Below are positions 9,473 to 18,536 of a DNA stretch of 64,000 nucleotides, one piece after another (positions within the stretch are counted from its first letter, which is position 1; each line of letters opens with the position of its first letter). The notes below the pieces were generated by a model that did not search any database, was not told the origin of the DNA, and saw only the letters and a list, made by a program, of their open reading frames with translations. The position numbers and the translations under genes were made by a program. Source of the stretch: Fontivivens sp964399735 (GTDB lineage: Bacteria > Zhuqueibacterota > Zhuqueibacteria > Residuimicrobiales > Krinioviventaceae); assembly GCA_964399735.1 (NCBI GenBank), contig CAYNSO010000002.1, positions 62,001 through 126,000 of the forward strand, in the 5' to 3' direction.

Positions 9473-10264
9473 ATGGAACACCTGTTAAAAAACCTGGAAA
9501 TGAGAATTGCAATCATCATTTCAATCGTAATCCATTTATTCATCGGCATTGTCTGTTATTTTGTCCACACAAAATTAAATTTACCCACAGTGGAATTTGC
9601 GGAAATGTCTTTTATTGCTTCATCGGCAAGAGATTTGCCAATGGTGGTTAACAACCCGGTGAACGATATAAATCCGTTAGCTGAACAACCGGTCTCTCCG
9701 GCTTTGGAAACCATAGCCCCTCCTGCCGACCCTGTGCAATTGCCAAAACTGCGCAATTCGGATATTGATAAAGAAGAAATAATTCAAAGAGACTATGGCA
9801 AGCTGGATGCTGGTGAACCGGTTAAAAAAATTGAAGTTGCCGACAATCATTATGAGCGTAATTTAAGCCTGCCGGCAACACCTGCCGCCGGCGAAAAAAG
9901 AACTAGTGCCCTGCCGGATCAGGGAGCAAGCCTGGACAAACCATCGCCTCTGCAGCAAGGCAGTGATGCGTCTGAAAAAACCCAACCTTATATCATTGAA
10001 GGTGAAGCCGCTGAACGAAGAATACTACATCAGGAAATTCCCCAATATCCACCAGGACTGCAAAAAGAAGCGCTTGTAAAAATCCGTTTTACCGTGCTGC
10101 CCGATGGACGAATGGGTGCAATGCTGCCGGTGCAAAAAGGCGACCCAACCCTTGAAGAGGTAACAATCAAGGCATTACGACAATGGCGGTTTAATCCCCT
10201 GCCGGCCAGCGTTGCCCAAAAAGATGTTCAGGGTATTATCACATTCCGGTATGAATTGCATTAG
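9473..10264 (+). CDS. tonB: TonB-family energy transducer
   Basis: 263 residues. One N-terminal TM helix (about 12-31) contains a His (VIHLFIG), as TonB proteins do. A Pro-rich, charged periplasmic linker spans about 40-170. The TonB C-terminal domain follows, with PQYPPGLQKE, VLPDGRMG and ALRQWRFNPLP. It carries energy from ExbB/ExbD to an outer-membrane partner, presumably the barrel encoded by the second gene of this operon. It is the last gene of the block; AAGGA lies upstream of its ATG and a terminator follows at 10507. Confidence 0.9.
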   Translation: MEHLLKNLEMRIAIIISIVIHLFIGIVCYFVHTKLNLPTVEFAEMSFIASSARDLPMVVNNPVNDINPLAEQPVSPALETIAPPADPVQLPKLRNSDIDKEEIIQRDYGKLDAGEPVKKIEVADNHYERNLSLPATPAAGEKRTSALPDQGASLDKPSPLQQGSDASEKTQPYIIEGEAAERRILHQEIPQYPPGLQKEALVKIRFTVLPDGRMGAMLPVQKGDPTLEEVTIKALRQWRFNPLPASVAQKDVQGIITFRYELH

Positions 10265-10506
10265 AGCATATTATTTGCATAATAACGTATTCACTAAAGC
10301 AGCCGGAATCAGCAGCGTCCCCTCCAGGCAGGTTATGGTAACGCGGCTGAATACCAACAGGACGATACTTGAATTTTTATGCCGGGGTTTACTTGCTTTC
10401 TATCATTCAATCGGTAAGTATAAAGTCAGTATTAAAGAGGCGCTGCGGAGCCATGCCGCATAAACCGGGAAATTTATAAAATAAATAATCAAAAAAAGAA
10501 AAAGTT
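10265..10506. other. Gene-free segment downstream of tonB
   Basis: About 240 nt without a convincing gene. It is less AT-rich than other gaps here and contains short inverted repeats such as CAGCCG/CGGCTG and TGCGG/CCGCA. A 71-codon frame starting at 10252 inside the tonB end runs to 10463, but it lacks a ribosome binding site and any recognisable motif. It could be a decayed gene, a 3' regulatory RNA or plain spacer. Confidence 0.3.
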
Positions 10507-10547
10507 AACCGGGATAGTTGATAAAAAACCAACCCCCGGTTTTTTTT
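10507..10547. terminator. Intrinsic terminator between tonB and the porV operon
   Basis: AACCGGG and CCCGGTT stems are followed by eight T on the plus strand, and an inner GTTG/CAAC pairing extends the helix. The minus-strand reading also runs into a T-rich stretch, so it may serve both convergent operons. Confidence 0.75.
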
Positions 10548-10551
10548 CAAG

Positions 10552-11322
10552 TTAGAAATGAGCGGCAACACCAACATTAACATTCGGCTGAATCAGACCA
10601 TCGCCAAACTGTACATCCCACTCCAGGCTGGTTTGCTGTGAATGTTGATAACTGCGAAATGCCCATATTGCGTCGATAGCACTGATGAGGTGATTAGCGA
10701 AAATTGCGCCAATGATAAAAGTAGCGCGGTTATCGGCCTTGTCAGCAGAAATGCGTAACTGGTCGAAATGGTTACGATGTGCGGCGGTATCCCACTGCCA
10801 GTAATACTTTTCAACGTCCTGGTAGTATTCCAGCAAATTGCGTTGTCGCAGTTTGGCGGCATTATAATCATAAATACTATTGTAATTGCCCATATTAACA
10901 AAATACGAATCCTCTTTACCTGACAGATCCACTCCGGCGAATGACGCGGCATAGGTTTTGTAATCTTCTTTGCGCCAGTCACGATACATAATAAAACCGG
11001 AATACCCCAGCCATAGCGAAACCTCGGTGCCAAAAAAGATTTGTGCCCGGGTGGTTTTTCCAAGGTAATTTTCACCCAATCCCGGAATAAGAAGCGAATA
11101 AAGAAACGCCTTACCGCGTGACTTGTCGCTTTTTTTATCAGCCAGGCTTATTTGCAGCTCTTGCTCATCTTCTTCAATTGGTTCGCGCGTATAGCCCCCT
11201 AAAGATAGGGTATTATTGTTGAGGAACAACTGTTGTTGCAAATTTTGCGTATCGGCAGCCAGAACAGGCAATTGTAACACAAAAAGGAGGAATATAAAAA
11301 ATAACTGCTTCATTTGACTCAC
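10552..11322 (-). CDS. DUF5683-like membrane protein, paralogue 1
   Basis: 256 residues from the GTG at 11322. An ATG three codons later, at 11313, has GGTGAG upstream and is an equally good start. A signal-like hydrophobic N-terminus is followed by SLLIPGLGENYLGKTTRAQI, two TM-like helices, a Tyr- and Trp-rich central region and a further hydrophobic segment (FIIGAIFANHLISAIDAIW). The small-residue PGLG/PGAGQ block is typical of DUF5683-type proteins in the FCB group, whose function is unknown. It overlaps the stop of its paralogue (GTGA), is the last gene of the porV operon, and ends at the bidirectional terminator. Confidence 0.6.
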   Translation of the reverse strand: MSQMKQLFFIFLLFVLQLPVLAADTQNLQQQLFLNNNTLSLGGYTREPIEEDEQELQISLADKKSDKSRGKAFLYSLLIPGLGENYLGKTTRAQIFFGTEVSLWLGYSGFIMYRDWRKEDYKTYAASFAGVDLSGKEDSYFVNMGNYNSIYDYNAAKLRQRNLLEYYQDVEKYYWQWDTAAHRNHFDQLRISADKADNRATFIIGAIFANHLISAIDAIWAFRSYQHSQQTSLEWDVQFGDGLIQPNVNVGVAAHF

Positions 11323-12140
11323 CAGTTTAAATGTAACGCCAGAACAGTATATTGCTGATTATTCATAAACATTGGTTCAAAACGCATAGTGGTTTGAATC
11401 CGCTGGTTTTGCCGTGAAGTATACCAGGCGGCTTCAATAGCGGATATTAAATGGTTGACCAGGACAATTGTTGATGCCGTAGTGGCATTTTTAAAAGCAT
11501 TGTTGCTGTCATGTCGGCGGTTCTCATAATGCGACCGGTTGGGAGATAAAAGATGACGATCAACCATCTCCTTATCGGTTAAAGTAATACTATAAAGATC
11601 ACGAAAGTCATCCCAACCCCAGTTAAATTGGAAATATTTGCCGATCATTTCATAATACTGTTGATCCTTTTGTTCATGCAGACCATGACTGAAACTGTCA
11701 TGTTCCCATTCGCGCAGTTCGGATAAATTATTGCGATCCATGCCGGATTGCTGGGCAATCCAGTCCCAATATTTATCTTCACTCCAGTGCCGGTCGGCGT
11801 ATGCTTCAAATTCATCTTCAATATCATTGCCTTTGCTATTATAGCTGATATAGGCAGCCCAACTAGCGGCTTCCAAAGCTAAAAAACCTGCAGCTTTTAG
11901 ATAAGAGTTGTTATAAACCTGCCCTGCGCCAGGTACCAGTGCAGATAAAAAGAAGGCTTTTTTAGGTGACTTTACCCTAACAGTCTGCACAACCTCAGAA
12001 GTAGAACTACTATCCGGGTTATCGTTCAACGCCAAAACCGGGGCGCTGGTTGCCAGCATATATTGTTGCCAGTCCGTAGTTTGGGCAAAAGAACTTGTCC
12101 CAATAATTAAACTCATTAAAATAAACATTATTTTTTTCAC
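11319..12140 (-). CDS. DUF5683-like membrane protein, paralogue 2
   Basis: 273 residues with a signal peptide (about 1-19, cleavage near SFA-Q). It has the same layout as the next gene: KKAFFLSALVPGAGQVYN, hydrophobic helices, a Trp- and Asp-rich middle, then ASTIVLVNHLISAIEAAW matching the paralogue's NHLISAIDAIW. The two are therefore probably a tandem duplication that has diverged widely. The C-terminus ends in aromatic residues, as envelope proteins often do. Function unknown; envelope location is inferred from the signal peptide and operon. Confidence 0.65.
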   Translation of the reverse strand: MKKIMFILMSLIIGTSSFAQTTDWQQYMLATSAPVLALNDNPDSSSTSEVVQTVRVKSPKKAFFLSALVPGAGQVYNNSYLKAAGFLALEAASWAAYISYNSKGNDIEDEFEAYADRHWSEDKYWDWIAQQSGMDRNNLSELREWEHDSFSHGLHEQKDQQYYEMIGKYFQFNWGWDDFRDLYSITLTDKEMVDRHLLSPNRSHYENRRHDSNNAFKNATTASTIVLVNHLISAIEAAWYTSRQNQRIQTTMRFEPMFMNNQQYTVLALHLNW

Positions 12141-12198
12141 AGAGCATTCTCCTTGTTTAGATTATAATGTGCTTCATGCCACTACATTGGAGAAAAAA

Positions 12199-15100
12199 TC
12201 AATCCATAAAATCGAATAGCAAAGTAAAGTAATAACGCCATTCTTTACCATAAGCATAACCTTCATTCTCAACTTGATCAAGCGAATAGGCAGTTGAGAG
12301 GGCCAGGGCGGTCGGGAATCCATAAAACGAAATGGCGGAAAAACGCATTTCCATTCCCACATCGCGCTTGAATTTGGAAAAATCGACCTTGTTTTCATCA
12401 AAGGCGTTACCGTAATCCATAAAAGCGCCGAGGTACAGTTTATTGGTAGTGATATTAAAAAAGCGCTTTTGCCAGTGGCTGAACACCGGGAACCGGTAAG
12501 CAAAACGTCCGATCAACAACTTGCGGCCCTCGATACTGTAAAACGGGTAACCGCGCAATCCCGGCATGCCGCCGGCAAAAAAGTTAAAAAAGCTGTCCAC
12601 CGGCCGGTCGATCCAGCCGCCGCGCACATTCATCGACAACGCATGCTTGCTCGACCAGGGCATGGCCAGATACCCGGTCCAGTCCGCTTCCACGCGATGA
12701 TAGTTATAATTGGAATAGATTTCCTGCGGGGTGCCGTAATCATTATCGGTGGCATAGTCTTGAAAAAAATCATTCAATTCATAACTGTAGCGCACATCCA
12801 TTTTGTATCCCGCATTGGGATTGATGCCGGAATTGAGATTCGGAACCACCTGGTCGATCGTCCATTGCCCAACAAAATGATTGCCGATAAAATAAGTATT
12901 ACTAGGCGAAACCCATTTGATATTTTGAAAAAAGAAATCTTTGATTTTTGAGGTATAGCGTTGATGAACAAATGATAAACGCAGCGTCTGGGCATCGGTA
13001 AGTTTATACTGGGCGCCAAGATCAGCTTCCAGAATATTGAAATGAATATCTACCGGAGCTTTTTCAGGATAGTCCTCGATCACCTCGATGCTGCGGGTAA
13101 CGTTGCGGGTAAAACCATATAATTCCAGGAACAGGGTTGGGCCCAGGTTACGGAATTCAAAAATAGCAAAGGCGTCCAGGTCGGTGCGGCCGTCTATAGC
13201 GGCGCCGCCCAACACGGAATAACGATTGAGAATATCGCTGGCGTAAAAATAGGTGCCCAGTTTAACCCGGTTTGAATCGAGCATCACCCGCGGCAGAAAC
13301 GCCATCTGTCCATAATTCATTTTGTATGGAGTGACATCAACATCAGGTAAATTTTTATCATCATAATTCAGGGCTTGTGGAAAACGTGCAGTATTTACTT
13401 TGTTAAGTAATTCCGGGGCTTTATCGTCTGCCGGAGTATAAACGACAAATTCATTATTTACAGGTTCTGGGTTGTTAATAACAGCAAGTTTGTAACCGTC
13501 ATATTGAAAATTGGAAAATGCCAGTTTACCGCTTGTGGATACTACAGGCATAAAAGCGCCGCCGGTAACATTGGTAAGCGGTTCGGCATTCGTACCATCC
13601 GGTTTGATTCGATATATGTTAAAAATTCCGGTAATATCCCAGGCAAAATAAATATATTGGCCATCCGGACTGTAGACGGCATCGCGGGCATCACCCTGGT
13701 TTGCCAACAACGGCGTAATCTGTCCCGACTCAATATCGATAATCTGTAAATCACGGCCATGATTACGGCTGGTGGTATATACAATACTTTTACCGTCTGG
13801 AGAAAAATGCGGCGCATACACGCCTTCGCCGTTTTTATTATTGGTCAAATCTTTAATTTTTTTACCCTCTTCATCCAGCAGCAGCAAATTATCGGTGCCA
13901 TCTTTTTGCACAACACATACGATCTGTTTACCGTCAGCTGACCAGGCAGGGTCTATGGCGCGCAAGCCTTCGGTAAGGCGCTTTTCCTTTTTGCTTTCAA
14001 TATCATAAATATGCAAATCGAAAAAGTGTGACTGGTGTTCTACACGGCGCATTCGCGGGTATAACAAGCGCTTCCCGTCCGGCGACCAGGAGACTCGGCC
14101 GTTAACCCCGGATTTCAGGATCTTTTCCTTGCCGGAGGCAACATCTAGCAGCTTTAAGGATGTATAGGTTAAATAATCAGCTTTTTTACTGCCGCAATAA
14201 GCGATTTTACTGCCATCCGGCGACCAGGCCGGTGCAATATTACCTATCCCCTGTTTGGTGAGGATTTCACCTTCAACCGGGTGTTGTTTGATCACAGTTA
14301 AACGCTGCTCATAATATTCTTGTAAATGCTTTTGCCAGTTGGCATAAAGTTCCTTTCCCTGCAAACCGGTAATTTGCTTTATAGCATTGTCAACTGAAAC
14401 CTGAAAGGGTTTGCGTAACTCGCGGGTTAATTGCTTTAAACTGCTTTCACCCCAGTTTGCGGCAATATAGCGGGTGAGGGCATAACCGGCGTTATAGGTG
14501 CGCTCGTTACCCAAACTGTTTTTGCCGAACACGCCCATTTCATCAAAGCTATGTAATTCGTTATTGATAGCGGCGGTGCGGATGAGCATATCGCGGTGTG
14601 AATCCCAGCGATCATAATCCAGGTCGCCAACCTGGTATTGCGCCATACCTTCGGCCAGCCACATGGGAATAACAGTCATCGCTAATGCGTATGATGCGAT
14701 CTGGTGAGGATAGCCGTATAACACATCGGGGCGTTTTTCTTTCTCATAACCCATTAACTGTAAATAAAAAGAAGGAATTTTCCGCGTCATTTTGCGGGCA
14801 GCGCCAAGTGAAATCATGTGGCTGAATTCATGCGTCACCACATTACGCAGCCAGTTATGCGTACCGCGCAGGATAAAGGTCATTTGCGGCGCCAGAATTT
14901 CCACTTTGTTGTCATAATAATAGGCGGCGCCGTTGGCATTATCGTCAAAATCCTTGATGATAAAATGGATCTTGCCGTCAGGACGCCAGTCATACATATC
15001 GGTAATGGGTTGATATATATCCTCGGCAATTTTAGCAACCACCCGGGCAGTCCGTTCGGCGCCCTCATGGAAATGTACCTTGAAATGTTCGGTTTCAATT

Positions 15101-15216
15101 GAAAACCAGTCCAGTTCCGGGTGGACATAATCGCCGTCTTGAGAAAATACTGTTTGAACTAATAGTAACAGAACTGCCAAAGTAAACAAGAATGTGCGAA
15201 TAGTTTTACTCTTCAA
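12199..15216 (-). CDS. Metallopeptidase, WD40-like propeller and barrel fusion
   Basis: 1005 residues starting at a TTG (15216) directly after the TAA of the preceding gene. Order: signal peptide (1-25); gluzincin-type peptidase domain with HEFSH at 129-133 and a second glutamate at Glu189 in WLAEGMAQY; a TolB/WD40-like propeller with at least four blades of the (W/Y/F)SPDG form; then a C-terminal region of about 350 residues ending in surface-antigen (BamA-like) barrel sequence with GGMPGLRGYP. It therefore looks like an outer-membrane-anchored metalloprotease with an interaction propeller. Zinc ligands are intact, so activity is plausible. It is coupled to the M6-like gene, which ends at the adjacent base. 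Substrate unknown. Confidence 0.75.
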   Translation of the reverse strand: MKSKTIRTFLFTLAVLLLLVQTVFSQDGDYVHPELDWFSIETEHFKVHFHEGAERTARVVAKIAEDIYQPITDMYDWRPDGKIHFIIKDFDDNANGAAYYYDNKVEILAPQMTFILRGTHNWLRNVVTHEFSHMISLGAARKMTRKIPSFYLQLMGYEKEKRPDVLYGYPHQIASYALAMTVIPMWLAEGMAQYQVGDLDYDRWDSHRDMLIRTAAINNELHSFDEMGVFGKNSLGNERTYNAGYALTRYIAANWGESSLKQLTRELRKPFQVSVDNAIKQITGLQGKELYANWQKHLQEYYEQRLTVIKQHPVEGEILTKQGIGNIAPAWSPDGSKIAYCGSKKADYLTYTSLKLLDVASGKEKILKSGVNGRVSWSPDGKRLLYPRMRRVEHQSHFFDLHIYDIESKKEKRLTEGLRAIDPAWSADGKQIVCVVQKDGTDNLLLLDEEGKKIKDLTNNKNGEGVYAPHFSPDGKSIVYTTSRNHGRDLQIIDIESGQITPLLANQGDARDAVYSPDGQYIYFAWDITGIFNIYRIKPDGTNAEPLTNVTGGAFMPVVSTSGKLAFSNFQYDGYKLAVINNPEPVNNEFVVYTPADDKAPELLNKVNTARFPQALNYDDKNLPDVDVTPYKMNYGQMAFLPRVMLDSNRVKLGTYFYASDILNRYSVLGGAAIDGRTDLDAFAIFEFRNLGPTLFLELYGFTRNVTRSIEVIEDYPEKAPVDIHFNILEADLGAQYKLTDAQTLRLSFVHQRYTSKIKDFFFQNIKWVSPSNTYFIGNHFVGQWTIDQVVPNLNSGINPNAGYKMDVRYSYELNDFFQDYATDNDYGTPQEIYSNYNYHRVEADWTGYLAMPWSSKHALSMNVRGGWIDRPVDSFFNFFAGGMPGLRGYPFYSIEGRKLLIGRFAYRFPVFSHWQKRFFNITTNKLYLGAFMDYGNAFDENKVDFSKFKRDVGMEMRFSAISFYGFPTALALSTAYSLDQVENEGYAYGKEWRYYFTLLFDFMD

Positions 15217-18200
15217 TTATTTCACCACTGCAATTTTAATAAACTTGATACCATTGTCGTTATTTCGTTTTGCTTCAATGCGGGCAATATAGGAGCCGCT
15301 TTGTATAGTTGCGACATCCCACTGCACTTCATGTTCGCCGATGGTGGTTTCGGGCGCATTGATCTCCGTCACCAGGTCTCCGGCAATATCATAGATGCGC
15401 ACAGATACCGATTCGGCATTATCGGTTAACAAATAACGAATATTACAAACTCCGTTATAAACCGGATTCGGGTAGCAATAGGCTTTTTTCTCCGGCAATA
15501 ATCCTGCACCGGATATAACCCTGGCATGCGCGCCGGCAAGGGCAAAAGTATTGGCCGAATTACCGCCATATTGTAACCACCTGGTTTCACTCCCGCTTTT
15601 CAAATCCAGGTTCCAGGCATACAGGCAACCATCACCACTAAGGGTCAGACACTCCAGGTCATTATCCTTATCGATATCGAGCAACAAGGGCGTCGCGGCA
15701 ATTCCTGTTCCGGCAGTTAATGGGAAACCCGCTATTGCACGCGTTTTACTGTTCACAGCCCGGATCATGCCGTCGGCGGCGGGAATAAAAATAACCGGGC
15801 CCAAAGAAGGCTCGCTTAATGATAACAGAGAAGGGGCATTGGCTTGTTCGCCGCCGTTAGCGTTAATCATTACCGGGAAATTGGTTGCTAAAAGTCCGTT
15901 ATATTTAAGAGCATGCAAGTACTTGCCACTGGTGAACAGTACTTCCGGCAAACCGTCGTTATCGGCATCACCAATCGCCGGGGGACTAGTGATAACCGCG
16001 CCGGCTAGTTTTCTGTAATATAAAAGTTCACTATTGTTATAAATTGCATAATCACCGCCGCTGCCAAGAACAATCGTTTCATATCTACCATTGCCATTGA
16101 AATCGGCATTGACAACATAATAGCGGGATGCGGAAAATGGTAATAAAGCTTGCCAGATCGTTGTTAACGATAAATCCATGCCAACAAGCTGTCCATTCTT
16201 TGTAACTGCAATTATTACTGGCGCATTGGCAAGACTGGAGAATTGACAGGCAAGTCCGCAAACAGCTCCGGATTGCAAATCAGTTTGTTGTTGAGAATAT
16301 AACTCACCATTAACCTGCAGTTTAATCACTTGACCGTCCGCAGCGCCGACAATGATAGCCGGAACTCCATTGCTGCCGTTAACGATCATTGGTCCTGCGG
16401 TCGGTTTGGCGATGATATTAGCGGTTGCAAACAGATCGGCACGACCATCCTGATTTGCATCGACTGTTTTCCAGATATTAATAATACCGCGGTTATCAGC
16501 AACAACCACTTTATCGCTGCCGTCGCCATCAAGATCGGCAATTGCAGGAGGCAGCAATACCGAATCTGTGCAAGAAGCAAATAAAGCATAATCGCGGGTT
16601 ACCGCAGAACCATACACATCATGAACATCCTGTATTTCATTATTGGCAATAATTTTTTCGCCATTATATTTCCATCCCAGTACATGGCCGGCCAGGGATA
16701 CTGCAATAACGCCCTGCTCGTTGCCGGCAAGAGCGACTGGCTTAAGAGCGCCGCTGGCAAATCCGGTTCCGGCATATTGCGGAAATCCAGCCTGCGCCAG
16801 ATCGGAGCGCAACGAAAATGTCATAACCGAGTCATTGGCGCTAATGTTGTAAAGATTGATATGGGTAATTGCGCCTTGATAACCATTGCTGTTGGGAACA
16901 GTTCGCGCTGAAAAAGCTACGGTATCGGCATCATTATTTACAATTTTATGAGAAATATTACCGGACCAGAAAGGATCAAAATAATCACCAGATTCCGTAC
17001 CGGAACCGGGTTCAAACATTCCATAATAATAACCGATATCCTGTGCGCCATCGCATTCAACCAGATCTACACCGCGATGCTCACGGTTTTGGTTAACCTT
17101 ATTGGAAGCCAGGTTTTCGGCAATAACATCTTCATCAATATGCCAGATCAGCAGCCCTGAACCAGGCAAGCCAAAATCATATTCATCAATCGAAGTAATA
17201 ACCCGCATAGCAGCATCAACGACTACGCTGCCAAGGCTGTCGAATTGAGCGCGAGAGCCATCAATACCGCGTCCAAACGTAACTCCATCTTTATTATGAT
17301 CTTTTTGCCGGTTTTCAACCAGAAAATATTCCCGGGCGGTGATCGGTATTTTATAAATATGCGGCGCCGATTTGGATTTGGAGTCGCCTATCCTGACATT
17401 TTCGCCGCTCGTAATCACCACGGGTTCTTCCCAACCCATATAAATTTTTGTCCAGGCGCAGGGTTCGGCAGGTATAAGGCCATAGAAATTATACGAGCCC
17501 TGATCCATCAACCCCCAACGACCGATTCCGGCGCTACCGTCGATGGTATTATACAGACTTGGCATTCCCAGTTGACTGCCCATTAGCAGGGTCATGGTGC
17601 CGAATAAACCCAATACCTGATCTTCCTGGTTTTGCATTTCCGGCAGAATGATTCCTTCTTTGATATAAACATTATTACCGACGTCGATGCCTTGATAGCC
17701 ATCAAGGTCTTTGCCGAGTGTTTCCAGCAATGTTTCATAGTCAATAAATACGGATTGTATATCATAGGGAGTTGCATCGAAATCAAAAGCAAAATCACTG
17801 CCAACTCCGGCATGAAAAACAATAACAGCATCATAACGGGAAAAATCAGGATGATCTTGTTCCTTCGCCAATGTAATCACATCGCGCAATAATTCAGCCC
17901 AGCGTTGTTTCTTCAATTCATCATTTTCCTGGCCGCTATAATATACCATATTTTGCGGCAGGTTATAGACTTGCAACTCAGCTTCAGGCAATACATCGGC
18001 TTCAATAATTAAACGGCCGCGTGAAACTTGTTTGAAATAATTACTTAACCCCTGTAAATGCTGTTGAAAGTAGGCGCGATCATGCGGCGGGCGATCAATA
18101 ACATAATTGCTGGTGGTGGAAAGATCAAACAAACCGTTGCCGGTAGTGGTTGCCAGGTTATCTTGTACAAATTCAGCCCGCAATGCCAGCACTCGTACAG

Positions 18201-18378
18201 TATCCGGCCTTGATAATAAAGAATTCTGTGTCACTCCAGTTTGATAATTATGAACAACCTGTAATGGGTCTATACTTGTTGCACGAGAATGAAACTGTGA
18301 CGGGTTGGCGGCAAACGTGAGGATTGAAAATAATGAAACAAAGCCGACAATGATTACAATTAGCAAATATTTTCGCAT
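15217..18378 (-). CDS. Exported M6-like protein, protease motif lost, T9SS-type C-terminus
   Basis: 1053 residues. A signal peptide (1-23) is followed by an M6 (immune inhibitor A-like) region at about 60-330 that keeps the flanking family pattern (GMPSLYN, GIGRWGLMDQGSYN, PAEPCAWTKIYMGW). The expected HEFGH reads LLMGS (264-268), so both His and the Glu are gone. Next come beta-propeller/FG-GAP-like repeats with Asp-rich loops such as DLDGDG, DANQDG, DFNGNG and DADNDG. The C-terminus (about 970-1053) has YPNPVYNG and a FlgD/sorting-like Ig domain ending in VVK, as in type IX secretion cargo. With porV directly upstream it is probably a surface-displayed, non-proteolytic protein. Confidence 0.75.
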   Translation of the reverse strand: MRKYLLIVIIVGFVSLFSILTFAANPSQFHSRATSIDPLQVVHNYQTGVTQNSLLSRPDTVRVLALRAEFVQDNLATTTGNGLFDLSTTSNYVIDRPPHDRAYFQQHLQGLSNYFKQVSRGRLIIEADVLPEAELQVYNLPQNMVYYSGQENDELKKQRWAELLRDVITLAKEQDHPDFSRYDAVIVFHAGVGSDFAFDFDATPYDIQSVFIDYETLLETLGKDLDGYQGIDVGNNVYIKEGIILPEMQNQEDQVLGLFGTMTLLMGSQLGMPSLYNTIDGSAGIGRWGLMDQGSYNFYGLIPAEPCAWTKIYMGWEEPVVITSGENVRIGDSKSKSAPHIYKIPITAREYFLVENRQKDHNKDGVTFGRGIDGSRAQFDSLGSVVVDAAMRVITSIDEYDFGLPGSGLLIWHIDEDVIAENLASNKVNQNREHRGVDLVECDGAQDIGYYYGMFEPGSGTESGDYFDPFWSGNISHKIVNNDADTVAFSARTVPNSNGYQGAITHINLYNISANDSVMTFSLRSDLAQAGFPQYAGTGFASGALKPVALAGNEQGVIAVSLAGHVLGWKYNGEKIIANNEIQDVHDVYGSAVTRDYALFASCTDSVLLPPAIADLDGDGSDKVVVADNRGIINIWKTVDANQDGRADLFATANIIAKPTAGPMIVNGSNGVPAIIVGAADGQVIKLQVNGELYSQQQTDLQSGAVCGLACQFSSLANAPVIIAVTKNGQLVGMDLSLTTIWQALLPFSASRYYVVNADFNGNGRYETIVLGSGGDYAIYNNSELLYYRKLAGAVITSPPAIGDADNDGLPEVLFTSGKYLHALKYNGLLATNFPVMINANGGEQANAPSLLSLSEPSLGPVIFIPAADGMIRAVNSKTRAIAGFPLTAGTGIAATPLLLDIDKDNDLECLTLSGDGCLYAWNLDLKSGSETRWLQYGGNSANTFALAGAHARVISGAGLLPEKKAYCYPNPVYNGVCNIRYLLTDNAESVSVRIYDIAGDLVTEINAPETTIGEHEVQWDVATIQSGSYIARIEAKRNNDNGIKFIKIAVVK

Positions 18379-18483
18379 ACTGTTTTCCAGAGAAAAATGA
18401 TAATATCATCCACCATACCGGAAACAATGTTAATTATTTTCCAGATGGATATGATCTGCCGGGTTTAAAAAATACAGATAATG

Positions 18484-18523
18484 TAAAGGTAAAGGCTTGC
18501 CATTTGGCAGTCCTTTACCTTTA
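18484..18523 (-). terminator. Long perfect hairpin between porV and the M6-like gene
   Basis: TAAAGGTAAAGG (18484-18495) pairs perfectly with CCTTTACCTTTA (18512-18523), with an inner TGCC/GGCA helix. It begins 14 nt after the porV stop. No immediate T-tract follows on the minus strand, so it may be a leaky terminator or an mRNA-stabilising processing site that sets porV above the downstream genes. Confidence 0.55.
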
Positions 18524-18536
18524 ACACAAAATCCTC

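Noticed and set aside
10252..10463. A 71-codon frame overlapping the tonB end
   Set aside because: No ribosome binding site, no recognisable domain and odd composition; treated as non-coding.
12199..18378. Large plus-strand open frames opposite the M6-like and metallopeptidase genes
   Set aside because: They lie inside well-supported minus-strand genes and show no domain or ribosome binding site.
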